Shown: positions 45,573 through 58,169 of the stretch, in pieces
How positions within the stretch are numbered: position 1 is the first letter of the stretch
Layout of the letters: every line of letters starts with the position of its first letter
From: Pardosa pseudoannulata
Lineage: Eukaryota > Arthropoda > Arachnida > Araneae > Lycosidae
Length of the DNA stretch: 64,000 nt
Direction: 5' to 3'
Assembly: GCA_032207245.1 (NCBI GenBank)
Contig: CM063505.1
Span: 177,916,717 to 177,980,716, forward strand
Program-made: the position numbers and the translations under genes
The notes under the pieces: model-generated
What the model saw: only the letters and a program-made list of their open reading frames with translations
The model's database searches: none
What the model was told of the DNA's origin: nothing

Positions 45573-46130
45573 GCATTTTTATGATGCGCACACATGACAC
45601 ACATACACTTATGCGATGCATATCACTGACGGAATAGTTCTTTCATAACTATCATTCCTTGAAAAAAAATTATACATAAGATTAGAATAATTAGTAAGCT
45701 TTTTATGGTTATAAAGTAATAACCATTTATTTTTACTTACATTTTTTGTAAGTAAAAAAAAAGTGGTTGACATTTTTATGATGCGTACACATATGACATT
45801 TTTGCGATGCACATCACTGACGAAATAGTTCTTTCATAACTATCATTCCTTGAAAAAAAATTATACATAAGCTTAAAATAACTAGTAAGCCCTTTATGTT
45901 TATAAAGTAATAACCATTTATTTTTTACTTACATTTTTGTAAGTAAAAAATAAATGGTTGGCATTTTTATGATGCGCACACATATGACACCTTTGCGATG
46001 CATATCACTGACAAAATAGTTATTTCATAACTATCATTCCTTGAAAAATTATACATAAGCTTAAAATAATTAGTAAGCTCTTTATGGTTATAAAGTAATA
46101 ACCATTTATCTTTTACATACAGTTTTTGTT
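45573..46130 (+). repeat. Three tandem units of about 190 bp, each with a hairpin
   Basis: GCGATGCA(T/C)ATCACTGAC recurs near 45613, 45804 and 45994, and CATTTTTATGATGCG near 45574, 45771 and 45962. Unit 2 ends in a perfect 21-bp stem (45912-45932 with 45939-45959, beginning AACCATTTATTTTTTACTTA). Unit 1 has an imperfect version and unit 3 only the left arm. The hairpin may be the end of an element that became tandemly repeated. Confidence 0.88.
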
Positions 46131-46712
46131 ACCTTAAAACATGACTAGAGGTTAAAAGCGTTGTTATTCCCGAGGTAATGCACTAGAACAAGGCTGAGCT
46201 AAATAGATGGACTGCATGAGGTTTTTTTTAGTTCTTTTGTTTTGTGTCATATATTGCACTGGTTACCTTTCGAGGCTAGGTACCAAGTTAGGTACCAAGC
46301 TAGGCTTACCACTGGGAGGTAACTCCTTGTATACCTGGATGACATGCAAGTTACATCTATGAGATTGTATTGCTTGAAGATTAGCACTGATATGGGGTAG
46401 GGATTATAGAACAAAATTCTTCATTCCTGAAGATAATCAAATTTAAGGGGAATCTCCAACTTGGATCGGGAAAGTCTTACACTCATCTACGTATATGGAT
46501 CGTTGCAAATTATCTTTATTGTATTCCCTTGTCTTCACATAATTGGGAGCAAAACTGATTCAAACTTTCCAGTATAACATCATCTCTGTTGAAGTGGGCA
46601 GTACATACATCAATTACAGTGTACTCAATGGGACTTCGAATGCAATGTAATGATTGGAAAAAACTCTCTCTTCCAAGGAAAGGGAAAAATCCCTACCATT
46701 AGAGCAAATAAT
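46131..46712. other. Unassigned interval
   Basis: About 46265-46320 contains GGTACCAAG repeats and AAGCTAGGCTTACCACTGGG, loosely similar to the CTAGGCTTGGCCTACCACCT block at 34.9 kb. No gene recognised. Confidence 0.3.
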
Positions 46713-46935
<223 letters not shown>

Positions 46936-47109
46936 TACCACGCTGGAATGGTTAAAACACAATTTTTAATTAAGGGAATATATTACCTTCAGTTATAGTA
47001 CTTTTGTTTAAGAGAATATAGAACAAAAAGCAAAAAAAATTTTTTTGATTTATCATAAAATAAAAGCTTTTCTGCATTTTAAGAGGGAAAGAAAGATTAG
47101 AAGTTACTT

Positions 47110-47156
47110 ATTAGAAGACTAGGAATTTTAAAATTAATGTTCTTATTACAATTATC

Positions 47157-47213
<57 letters not shown>

Positions 47214-47272
47214 GTATATATATAATGATAATTGTAATAAGAACATTATTTTTAAAATTCCTAGTCTCCTAA
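47110..47272. repeat. Inverted repeat (about 50-bp arms) with (TA)n in the loop
   Basis: The left arm from ATTAGAAGACTAGGAATTTT to CAATTATCATTA (47110-47160) is almost exactly the reverse complement of the right arm (about 47222-47272, TAATGATAATTG to CTAGTCTCCTAAT). The loop is a (TA)n tract, and another (TA)n follows the right arm. This looks like a palindromic element whose centre expanded. Confidence 0.88.

Positions 47273-47273
<1 letters not shown>

Positions 47274-47340
<67 letters not shown>
47274..47340. repeat. (TA)n microsatellite
   Basis: Pure TA, directly abutting the inverted repeat. Confidence 0.95.
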
Positions 47341-47342
<2 letters not shown>

Positions 47343-47660
47343 CATGTCGTGCTCCAGAGTTAATGCGAACGGAAAATAATAAGTTTATTACACCATCGTT
47401 AAAGTAAAACTTACGCCATTTTCACTTTTTCGTCGAAGACACGCGTAGAGCGTTGTTGACAACTCCATGTCTACGCGCTCACTGAAAACTTATCTGTTGG
47501 CAAGCTCATCAAATTGTCTCAAAATTCTTCCGCCTGACCGGATTATCCTAAAAGCTTTTGCGAGCGTGGGTCTTTTTCATTTATTTATTATTATAAAAGA
47601 GTTCCCTCTTTATAATCCCTTTTAACTCAAGTAATTTTCAACTACCCCTTTTTTAGAGCT

Positions 47661-47663
<3 letters not shown>
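47341..47663. other. Unassigned interval, partly GC-richer
   Basis: About 47440-47575 contains GACACGCGTAGAGCGTTGTT and GTCTACGCGCTC in a loosely inverted arrangement, in a GC-richer context. No family recognised; it could be an LTR or MITE fragment. Confidence 0.3.
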
Positions 47664-48078
<415 letters not shown>

Positions 48079-48081
<3 letters not shown>

Positions 48082-49113
48082 AAATTGTAGGTAAATATCA
48101 TCTTTCTTCTGGATATCTAAAATTTCAATATTATTTCAAATGTGAAAATTAAACAAAAAAAAAATAAACTCATAAGAAATCAGAAAATTTTAAATTCTAA
48201 TATTTATCATAATGAAAAATTTATTATGTTGCTTTTATTAATGTAATCTATTTTCAAATCATAATAGTGATATTTATTATCAGTTTTATATAAAAATTTA
48301 TTTATTTATTCAAATTTATTTATACCGAAATTTATCTTGTGGGTAAATAAATTTCCTTTTCATCATTTAGTGTACATATTTTATTTTTATTTTCAATATA
48401 TATTACTTGAAATTAAAACACTAAATTATTATTGAAAAAGTTAAAGTTTTTGTGAAGAACTTGTTAAAATTTTATATTGCAGTGATCAAGACAATTTATT
48501 TTATAATGAATTGAATAAGATTATGATAACGAATATTTTACGGCTCGAAATGTCTCCTTATAGTAATGATAGACGTTACAAAGTTTTTATAAATTACTTA
48601 CTTGAAAATACGTAACTTTGAATACAGATAAAAATATTAAAAGTAAATTAATCGTAGTGCTCTTTTAAAAAATCAAATAACAACTTTTGCACAATTTTTT
48701 ATGAAAGTTTTTGATAATTTTTCAAATACTCTTTGCAAATGAATTCATCATAAATTCTTACAAACTGTTTACCTAACATGACTTTCTAACGCCAATTTAA
48801 CGTAGAAACATAAAAGTTTTTCCCATTAACTAATTATCCCTTCTACCGACAAAATAAGACCTAAAAAATATTCAAAATATTTTTGTAAGTAATAATAAAG
48901 ATAAAAAAGTAAAAATTAATGCGTATTTTTTAATTAAAATATTTTTTTTAAGTTAAATTAGAAACTATTTGATTTCTAAAAATATTTTACATGTGATTTG
49001 TTTATTTAAACATAATATATTTTTCTACAAAGTTTAGTACCTTTAAATTTTTAAATACCAAGCAACTTTAATAATGCACCCAACCTCAAGGATTTTCTGA
49101 TTTAAGCTGTCAT
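48079..49113. other. Unassigned AT-rich interval
   Basis: No gene or repeat partner seen. Confidence 0.4.
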
Positions 49114-49117
49114 TTAA

Positions 49118-49681
49118 CACATTGTATGCGGGACACATACTAGTACGTTTTCAGGCCACTGATACTTGAGCGCGGGTCACGTACTAGTATGTTTTCTGAC
49201 CATTGATACTTGAGCGCATGTCACGTACTAGTACCGGTTAACGTACTAGTAACAAAATGGTTTGTGAGTACAAAAATAACGATATATACAGGAAAACGAA
49301 GCCGAATGTTCTTCTCTACTACATAGATCCTGGAAAATTTTAGACAAATAAAAACTAGTTTTTACATCCGTCAATGCGGAACCACAGATAAGAAAAACAT
49401 TAAAACTATATACTACTATTTCTATTTGAGTTTTCATATTTACGATACTATTATAAACTTATCCACTACAAAATATATTTTTTGTTTACAAAAATCTTAT
49501 GGTTGTTATTTATATATTTCTATTTTTATATTTGTTTATATATTTCAATATAAAATACGAAAAATTGTTTAAAAATTAATTAATTTTCGATCTATTGAAG
49601 TTTAACTGAATGACTAAATTTTCGCACAAAACGCCCGCTCCCGGTACAATTCCAATGCGAAATGTACCAGCACACAATGTG
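49118..49681. mobile_element. TTAA-flanked MITE N2, full-length copy
   Basis: TTAA at 49114-49117 and 49682-49685 flanks a 564-bp element. Terminal inverted repeats are CACATTGTATGC (left) and, reversed from the right, CACATTGTGTGC. Inside the left end are two direct subterminal units of about 50 bp (CTAGTA(C/T)GTTTTC...GATACTTGAGCGC...GTCACGTACTAGTA) carrying the palindrome GTACTAGTAC. A partial inverted copy lies at 34150-34379. No coding frame; mobilised in trans if at all. TTAA suggests piggyBac-type transposase. Confidence 0.8.
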
Positions 49682-49685
49682 TTAA

Positions 49686-50462
49686 TAGGCTGTAATGCGG
49701 TTGTCTAACTCCCGTGATAAATTGTGCATTATATGTGGTGTGGTGTGATATTAGGAAAAGTCGAAAGGATAGGCATCTACAACATTAATAATAAATAGAT
49801 TTTTTTTCAGATAGAGACATACCACTTTGGTATAAAAAAGCAGAGACATCTTTGAGTTAATCTATAGGATACATTCTATCGGTACTCAGAAAAAAACTCG
49901 TTTGTGATATTTAAAGGATTCGATTTCTTTAACGTAACATGCTATTGAGTTCCTTTATTTAACTTCATATTAATCAAATGATAGCTCTCCTGTATGTAAT
50001 AACTTTCTTGATAATGTACATACTGGTATGAATGAATTTCCTATTATAGTTTTAAAGGGTATTGATTGAAGATAGAATTCTTTCATTGAACTGAATATTC
50101 GGGAATAAAAAAGGTTTGCTAAGGTCTCTGACAAATCTATTGTGATACGTTTGCTAGAAATATTTTCTAGGAACTATAATTTTCAATTAATATAAATGCA
50201 AAGTACTTTAACTGGATTTTACTTAGAAAATACGATGTAAATATTATAGAATGTCACTGGTTAAAAACAATTACATCGAGAATTTAAAGGAATTTCTTTA
50301 ACTATTTTGGTGAATCTACTCAACTGCTTTCTAAAGAACAATTATTTGGAAAAAATAATTTAAAAAATGTTTCTCAATTTTAAAACTTATTAGTAAATGT
50401 AAAGAAAAAATGGGTTAAATATAGTCCCTAGCCCGTTGCCAGTTTTTGACGTAATATTACGT
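49686..50462. other. Unassigned AT-rich interval
   Basis: No recognised element. Confidence 0.35.
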
Positions 50463-51074
50463 GACTAGCATATAGCCCATGATATGACGGGATTAGTAAA
50501 ATTTTTGATATTCCAGAATTGTTAAGTATCCAATGAAGCAGGTATTTTTTTTTTAAACTGAGAATTACCTGGTTCACTCTCCATAATTTATTTATCGTCA
50601 TACTCTTCTAGAGTCTCCCGATCCTGTGAATGTAGTTTAGTATCACAATGAATTCATTTAGTCAAACCGTGTGGTTATGTGTAATAAACAAACACACAAA
50701 AGTATAGACTTCTTAATTTCCAAATATATATAAACTAGCATATAGCCCGTCATATGACGGGATCAGTAACATTTTTAACTTTCCAGAATTGTAAAGTACC
50801 CTATGAGGCAGGTAATAAAATGGCTTGAATTTGGCTGAAAATTATTTGGTACAAGCTTAAAAATTTGATTATCTTTACTGACCGCATGTTAGCTGCCAAC
50901 TTTAATTTATCTTGTCATATTAGGGATTGCAGAGGTTTTAACATTGACAGTGATTATTTCGCGGTATATATGAAGGATGTGCAAAATTTAGAGAATCGAT
51001 TGCAAACTGTGTGGTTATGTATAAAAAACAATCATACTAACGAACAAACTTCTTAGTTTTTAAAGATATATAAC
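50463..51074 (+). repeat. Dispersed repeat R2: two head-to-tail units
   Basis: Unit heads at about 50463 (GACTAGCATATAGCCCATGA) and 50734 (AACTAGCATATAGCCCGTCA) are nearly identical. The second carries the perfect 16-bp palindrome CCCGTCATATGACGGG (50746-50761). Both units end in GTGTGGTTATGT(G/A)TAA, an ACAAA-rich stretch, CTTCTTA and an ATATATA tail. The first unit is internally shortened. Heads of this kind with TA-rich tails recall short non-autonomous retroelements, but I cannot assign a family. Confidence 0.65.
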
Positions 51075-52339
51075 TTAAAAGTTAGATATTTATTAGTCCA
51101 TGAAATAGACTCCTAGACTTTTATGAAAATAATTTGTTGTTAATACCGGTGATAAAATTTTTATTGCGACAAAAAATAATCGATGATCAAATTTAAAATG
51201 ATCACATATATGCCTGATCTATTATTTAATCCAAATATAAAAGAAAATTATTTACGTAATATCTAAGTTCATGATAAAACTTATGAAAATATTGTAGATG
51301 ATATTTAAATAATTTAAAATAAGAAATGATGAAATGAGATGGTTAAAGGAATGACGTCATAATGCTAGAAAAAAATGTTATTTTCATCTACTTATAATGT
51401 GATAAATTGATAAATTTAACCACCTGCTCTTAACCGGGGAAAATAGAACTTGAAATAATGATATTAAACGCTCGAAAAGGGGGGAAGGGGTGGAATTCGA
51501 ACGTTTTGAAGACGACAGTATTGTTTGCTGTGATATGAAGCCTATTTATACCAATTTATTTTAGAATTGGATCGATAATTTAGGAGAAGATAAACTTTAC
51601 TCGCTTTGAATTTTGCTAACCCTAACTCATCAAGAATCCAATGGATGCCTCTATCCATTCCAGGTCCAACCGCTTCATAAATGCGAGGACAGACGGACAG
51701 ATAACTTAGGCTATTATTATATAGGGGATTAAAAGTTAGATATGAGTCCGTGAAATAGACTCCTAGACTTATATGAAAATAATTTATTGTTAATACCGGT
51801 GATAAAAGTTTCATTGCATCAAAAAATAATCGATGATTAAATTTAAAATTATCACATATGTACCTAATCTACTATTTAAGCCAAATTTAAAAGAAAATCA
51901 TTTATTTAATATCTAAGTTCAGTGATAAAAGATATTAAAATGGTGTAGATGATATTTAAATAGTTTAATATATGAAATAATTAAATGAAATGTTTAAAGG
52001 AATGACGTCACAATGCTAGAAAAAATTGTTAATTTTACCTATTTATTAAATTGATAAATGGATAAATTTAATCGCCTGCTCTTAACCGGGGAAAAAAAGT
52101 TTGAAATAATGGTATTAAACTCTCGAAAAGGGAGGAAGGGTTGGATTTCGAACATAAAGACGACAGTATTTTTTGCTGTGATATGAAGCCTATTTATACC
52201 AACTTATTTTAGAATCGGATCGATGGTTTAGGAGAAGATAAACTTTATTTGCTTTGAATGAATGCCTCTATCCATTCCAGGTCCAACCGCTTCATAAATT
52301 GGAGAACAGATAACTTAGGCTATTATTATATAGGGGATT
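51075..52339 (+). repeat. Tandem duplication, units of about 654 and 611 bp
   Basis: Unit 1 (51075-51728) and unit 2 (51729-52339) both start TTAAAAGTTAGATAT and end GGCTATTATTATATAGGGGA. Shared blocks include TGAAATAGACTCCTAGACTT, TTAATACCGGTGATAAAA, GGAATGACGTCA(T/C)AATGCTA and CTCTATCCATTCCAGGTCCA. Unit 2 has small deletions. The first part is also present inverted at 20740-21247. Confidence 0.88.
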
Positions 52340-53537
52340 TGGTATTTCGTGCACCCTGTTCTAGACGTAATATTAAGTCAGTCACTTTTCCTGAAAATTT
52401 GCTCTTAGTCTTTTAAATACGATCATAGTTAAAACAGGAAGAAATAGGAAAGAGATTAGCATTAAAACATGTAAGAAGTTAATAAGAGTTACAAAGAAGT
52501 ACATAAGAGAGATTCGTTGCAATTAAATGTAATACATATCTATCGACTATTGCTTTATTTAAAGGAATTTTAATTTTGGTTGATTGTTTCTAGAACTTTT
52601 AGATTGTAATGATATTTGATTTGTACATATGATACTAAAAACATTACATTACCCTTGTAGACTATAGAGATCATCATCCGAGAAATGTCCAATAAAATTT
52701 GCAAAGTTGAATGTAAAAAGAGAGTAATAGGAATAGGATCCCTTCTAACAGTTACAAATCTATAACAACTTGAATCTTTGCTGGAAATGATACTGGAAAA
52801 ATATACTGGAAATCTATACTGGATATTTATTTGTCTCTGGAGCAGTCAGTCTCCGTCATCCCTGCAGCAAATATTTTTCTAGATTATGAACAGCTCTGAT
52901 AAAGGCAAAGCCCGCTATAGTTTAAAAAAAAATTCGAAATATTTTATATTGCGTTGTGAGGCAAAGATCCATCTTGCTAATTCCTCTGGAGAATATCTCA
53001 ACTTCTCAGAATTTTTCCCACAGATTAGTTCTATGTAGACGAGGGTTATCTACAAATTCAAGTAAATCCTTGAAAAAAATAAGAGTGAAGATTTAAAATA
53101 TAATCACTATATTGCATCCAGTCACATAGTTTATGTTAAGCTTATGGAGGTCTGTTCAACAAGATGATAAGCCACATCACTGAATATCTGCTTCCACATT
53201 AGTGTGTATCTTTGTTACTGGTAGACAAGTAATGAGTTTTGGATTTTCTCAGGATGAAGGAACGGCGCGAGTTAGTATTTAAGCTAAACAGGGTATCACT
53301 GAAAAATTAAGATTTGAATTCCAATAGAGCAAGGGCAACGAATATGAGTAGAGAGATAATATTCGTTTTAGTCTTGAGAGTAGCCAGGAAACTTTCACAC
53401 AGTTTTTCTAGTCTTTTCAGCTGGGAAAAGAATTTAAGATCAATCGTAATACTCCTTCTATTGAAAACCAACTCTTTAACATTTTGAGTTATTAAAATTA
53501 AAAAGAAAAAGAAAAATTACATGTAATTTCATGCCAT
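52340..53537. other. Unassigned AT-rich interval
   Basis: No gene, repeat partner or element end recognised up to the family A hairpin. Confidence 0.4.
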
Positions 53538-54600
53538 TGTGATGAGGCGATTTAGATCTGTTATATAATTGATTCATTCATACATGAAGTATAATGTTCG
53601 GAATCTAAATCTGACCTCATTACATCTTCGTAAAGAGATGGAAGACCATAAATTTCTATTCAACGGATATTGTTGTCTTGTACGGTGGTCTCGGGTGGGG
53701 TTCTGATCCCAGTCCCAGATTAGAATCCCGTCTCCTTACTTGACATTAAATAAGAATGTACCTTTGTGGAGTATTTATGAGTCCCTAAGGGACAGTGCCC
53801 AATTAGAAGGGATAAGGTTTGGCATGTTGGCGGTCTCAAGGCGGGGATGAAGCAGGCCAATGAAATTCTTACAACTATCCCGATTGGATGACAAGAAGGA
53901 GGAGGGGACAAGGTTGAAATAATTAAATATGAAAAATCTAGAAGATGAGAGGATGGTTCGGAGGTCCCAGAGAAGAGGTTCGGAGGTCCCAAAAGAAGGT
54001 GTTCGAAAGTCAGGAGTCCAGTCGGGTCCGACGGAAGTTGTTCTTGAGTCCAGACTAGGAGAGTCCAGCCAAGTCCGACAGGAAGTGTTCCTGCACCAAA
54101 TAGTACGGCCGCACCCCAAAGACTCAGGAGGAAGACCCTGACGAGACCAACGGATGATATATAGATTCCCTCACCTGATCAGCCATAGATACCCTTCAAC
54201 CAGAAGTGTTCCGGGCCCAACATTTTAGACCCACAAAGGTACCCCCAAATTTACATACATTTTTGAAATTGAGATTAGGTCCTCTATCTATTTACAAAAT
54301 TACTTAAGTATATAAAAAAATTTGTTAGAACTTATTTAGAAGATGTTGACAAAGCTTATTTATGAAAATTAGCATCAGTTTTGTATGTAAATAGATGTAT
54401 ATATATTATAATAAATTTACTTTTTTTTAATATTAAGCTAGTCTCGGATGCTGTCAATTTAGCTGTTAGTTTATTTTCATTTTTATGCCTGTAGTTTCTC
54501 AGAACCTGTGGTTAAATTTAGTACAAAAATACTTAACACAACGCAATTAAAAATAAATCACCACTATACATTTGGTCACAGGTTGATACTCAACTATAAA
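53538..54600 (-). repeat. Dispersed repeat family A, copy 3 (longest, inverted)
   Basis: Minus-strand copy with the terminal hairpin at 53538-53624, the near-invariant GGGACAGTGCCCAATTAGAA segment near 53790, the inverted pair GTACCTTTGTGG (53758-53769) and CCACAAAGGTAC (54231-54242), and left-end sequence to about 54600 shared with 1500-1730. It has extra internal CCGAACC/TCTGGGACCTC-type short repeats. Frames of up to about 115 codons here are not conserved in the other copies. Confidence 0.78.
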
Positions 54601-54781
54601 CGAGGACTACTTGACAGTCATCATTTATGGAAACAAATCCGTAGAAGAGAGAGAAAAGAAAATAACTAAAAAAACAACCCCGAAAGTTTAGAAAGAATGT
54701 TACAATGTTTCAAGGGAAAATCGAATAATGCTATGCATACGATTAACTATATAATTCTTTTTCTTTACAATAAAAATAAGG

Positions 54782-54843
<62 letters not shown>
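54782..54843. repeat. (TA)n microsatellite
   Basis: Pure TA tract, one of a pair bracketing a tRNA-like segment. Confidence 0.95.
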
Positions 54844-54844
<1 letters not shown>

Positions 54845-54848
<4 letters not shown>

Positions 54849-54893
54849 GGTGTAGTACATTGCACTCACACGTTGTGGGTTGAATGCCCAAGT
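54845..54893 (+). repeat. tRNA-Val-like head (SINE or tRNA pseudogene)
   Basis: GTGGTGTAGTACATTGCACT plus CACACG resembles the D arm and CAC anticodon region of tRNA-Val, and GGGTTGAATGCCC fits the T arm/B box with one mismatch. Four bases are missing from the D loop and the variable region is shortened, so it cannot be a working tRNA. It may be the head of a third SINE family whose body runs to about 54978. Confidence 0.45.
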
Positions 54894-54974
54894 TTTTTTC
54901 GCGACTCCAGGAAGCGTGTGGTGTGGCCAGTGAAAATCAGTTTCGCAAACCTTATGTCAAACATCGCTGCACTC

Positions 54975-54978
<4 letters not shown>

Positions 54979-55047
<69 letters not shown>
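54979..55047. repeat. (TA)n microsatellite
   Basis: Pure TA tract, the partner of 54782-54843. Confidence 0.95.
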
Positions 55048-55050
<3 letters not shown>

Positions 55051-57239
55051 ATCAACGTCTAAAACTAACACGACAGAGTTAATGGAATCAAATATCATTT
55101 TCCATTTAATTTGGACAAAATTTAACAAAACATGGATAACTATAAGAATCCACAATTCTATAAATGACTTGGATTGATGGAATCTCAAACATGAACAGAA
55201 GTGTTAACCCAGATGAGTTGAAAATATTTAAGGCTGTCAATTATATCAGTGGATTTAAATTCTCTTAGGATGAAGTTTCCTGCGTCTCACGTGTATTTTA
55301 ATTTTCTTATTTTTCAACATTTTGTAACCTAACTGTACAATAACTTCCAAAACTTACCATGAAATCTTATTTAAACATATTGAATTTGAAATTAGTTGAT
55401 TAGTAAATTTAAGGGGACACAGGACCTCTCAAGTTGAAAAGTCTACATTAATACCTGCTATTTTTTATTCGATATAAAAAAAGTCTCCTTTGTTTATCAA
55501 AGAACTTTTCCTATATAGTTAGAAAAGAGTAACTTTCTAAGCAATATTTGATTTCCTTATACGAAGCATGACTTTAACAAAACTTAAAATGGGCAATAAC
55601 CTAAAACAATTGAAAAACACTTAACCCGGAAATTGTAATTTTTTAATTTGATATTAGAAATTCATTTTTTATATCAAAAAGGAACTGACTAATTTCTATT
55701 CTGCGAACTGAAATTATAGTAACAAGAGCAATGTATTTTATTTTATAACATAAGACTCATATTTTTAATTTAAAAAATTTTGCTTTTATTAAAGTTTTAT
55801 TTTTTCATATTAAATAAGAGATGTCTCTACAGTTTGGATTTAAAGGATAAAACAGATATTAGGAATGTATACACAAATTTACTTACTAAAATACATGCAT
55901 TAAAAGTGATGCGTTTAAGAGATTTTTTTTTAATTTGCTGTATATTTTTCGTGTTATTTGAAAAAAAAGTATTACTTCTCTTTACAAAACTAAGTAATGA
56001 TATAAACTTACAGAAAATTCATTCTGAGAGTAAAATCATTTTATTTGGTCTAATAAAATAAAAAAGTTTTAAAATCTCTAAATATACAATGTTCTCTTAG
56101 ATTAAATTATTAATAAATCCCTTTTGTGTAAGAAAGGAAAATAATTAGTTTTTGCATTAAGAAACACTATCTTCATTCTTATAATACGTATAATATTACA
56201 AACAAATTTCAGATGTTCTTTTTTAAAAAAAGCTTTTTATCACTTATTGCGAAAATGATAAAGATATTACAAATCATTTCATGAAACCTCAGTCATTTCC
56301 TTTTCAAAGTAAAACGGCATCAGAAAAATTTATATGTCACGCTTTTAAAGCCTCTCGCGCATTTCGTCTTTTTTATAGCAAAATTTCGCAGAGGATCCAA
56401 TCTTCCGAAATTTATACGACATTCATTACGTCAGGAATATTAAGTAGTTCTCCTGGGAAAGTAATTTTATGAACAATTAGGTCCGTGATTTAGATGACAG
56501 ATAATTCGGGCAGTAATTGTAATTTATGCTTAATAAAAACTTCTTGATGACTCATTTTCTAGAATCAATGCCTATTTTTCTGAAGGTATAAAAAAGCTGC
56601 TAGATTTCCCTCAAATGTGTACTCTAATACTTAGTACAAGAGGAATTTTCATACAACAGTTCAGCCATTCCATAAAAGCGGGTTTGAAACATTTATCACT
56701 TTATCTATAAAGAATATAATATTTTAAATATATATTTTCAAATACATATTATAAGTATGCTACGGGTGTGATAACACACCAGTAATAGCATATTTATAAT
56801 TTTTTAAACATTTAACGGAAGAAACGGAAATTCTTTATCTTATACAAAATTCTTCCTTATGTGTCATAATTACTTAAATATATATGTTTGAAATGTTATA
56901 ATCTTTATAAAAAAAAGGTGATAAAATGTAGTTAAACGTGTCACACCCGTTTCTATGAAATGTCCGAGATACTAAAAAAATCTTTTAGTTTTTTAGTTTA
57001 GTTAATCCTTTAGTTTAGGACAATTTACTTCAAAACGTACTTAATGAAAATACAACTATATTTACTTTAAATTGTTTAAATCAACTTTCTTTTTAAAATA
57101 TAGTGTTTAGTTCTTAAATTATCTTACCCAGCCGAAATACTCTGTTAAACTCCTTCATTTTCATGATAGGCACTTCATACACAATCAGGAGTCACAGTGC
57201 ATTTATTGATTTGTGAAAATGCCATAATCGAGGAGGTGA
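55048..57239. other. Unassigned AT-rich interval
   Basis: Over 2 kb without any recognised element. Open frames near 55780-56061 and 56281-56472 have the composition of AT-rich noncoding DNA (runs of Lys, Phe, Leu, Ile) and no motif. Confidence 0.4.
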
Positions 57240-57241
57240 TA

Positions 57242-58167
57242 CATGTCTGCCAATAAGTATTTGGACACCTGTGATAGAAAAGAAAAACTAACTTTATTCA
57301 AAATCAATAGTTGGTAGAGCCTCCACGAGAGGCAATTACAGCGTGAACCCTCTGGGGCATACTTTCCACAAGTCTTTTTATTACAGCTAGTGGTATTGTT
57401 TTCCACTCGGCTTCGACTATACATACAAGTTTCTTCAGCGATTTTGGACTGGTAGTGCACCCCTTAATTTGGCGATCCAACACATCCCAGAGGTTCTCGA
57501 TAGGGTTCAGGTCTGGGCTCTGCGCAGGCCAGTTCATTCGATGAACTCCATTGGCACCATATCAAGCCTTGTTTAACCTCGAAACATGACAACTGGCATT
57601 ATCATCCTGAAAGTAACAGGGGTCCAACCCGTAAAACTACCACAACGTAGGAAGCACATTGTCATCCAAAATAGTGCAGTAGGCATCGGAGTTAATCTTA
57701 CCATGAATGGGGACCAAGAGTCCCAGTCCATACCAGGAGAAACACCCCCAGACCATAATTCCACCTCCGCCGAACTTGATTGTTGGCACAATGCATTCTG
57801 GGTGCGGTTCTTCCGAATTTCTCTGGACAGCACTCGTCGGTTTCTATCTCCCAGTTTCGTTGGTCTGCCGACTCGGGGCACATTCCAACAATCACCGCTC
57901 ACCTTCCACTTCTTAATCACACAGGCCTCTGTCAATTTTGGGTATTTCAGATAGCTAGATATGTCCCTTAAGTATCAGTCACATTTGTGATACCCGATAA
58001 TTATACCTTTCTCGAAATCAGAGAGCTCCGAACTGCAAGGCTTCTTGCATGCTACTAATGCCGATGCTGTTTCCTACACGATGTATACTGTCGGAGGCCG
58101 TAACGTACCTCAGGATCGCAGATATCGTCATTTGCATAGGTGTCCAAATAGTTATTGGTAGATAGTA
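57242..58167 (-). mobile_element. Tc1-like transposon family T2, copy 2
   Basis: Terminal inverted repeats match those of 32352-33095 (left CATGTCTGCCAATAAGTATT, right reversed TACTATCTACCAATAACTAT), with TA at 57240-57241 and 58168-58169. At 926 bp it is the longest Tc1-like copy here, although it has lost the segment around the first catalytic Asp. Confidence 0.92.
57304..58040 (-). pseudogene. Tc1-like transposase relic (T2 copy 2)
   Basis: On the minus strand: N-terminal LTDFEKG and later VIKKWKVSGDCWNVPRVGRP (end of the DNA-binding domain), then a deletion junction inside a KNRTQ/NALC stretch, [23 protein letters not shown] followed by a stop, FQDDNASCHVSRLNKA with the second catalytic Asp, and an intact C-terminal frame (57304-57537) with WPAQSPDLNPIENLWDVL including the catalytic Glu, ending SRGGSTNY. 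The first Asp block (SDES type) is absent. Frameshifts and stops break the rest. Confidence 0.9.
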
Positions 58168-58169
58168 TA

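Noticed and set aside
53720..54141. Overlapping frames of 70-114 codons in family A copy 3
   Set aside because: They are not open in the aligned parts of copies 1 and 2 and follow the internal CCGAACC/GGACCTC short repeats.
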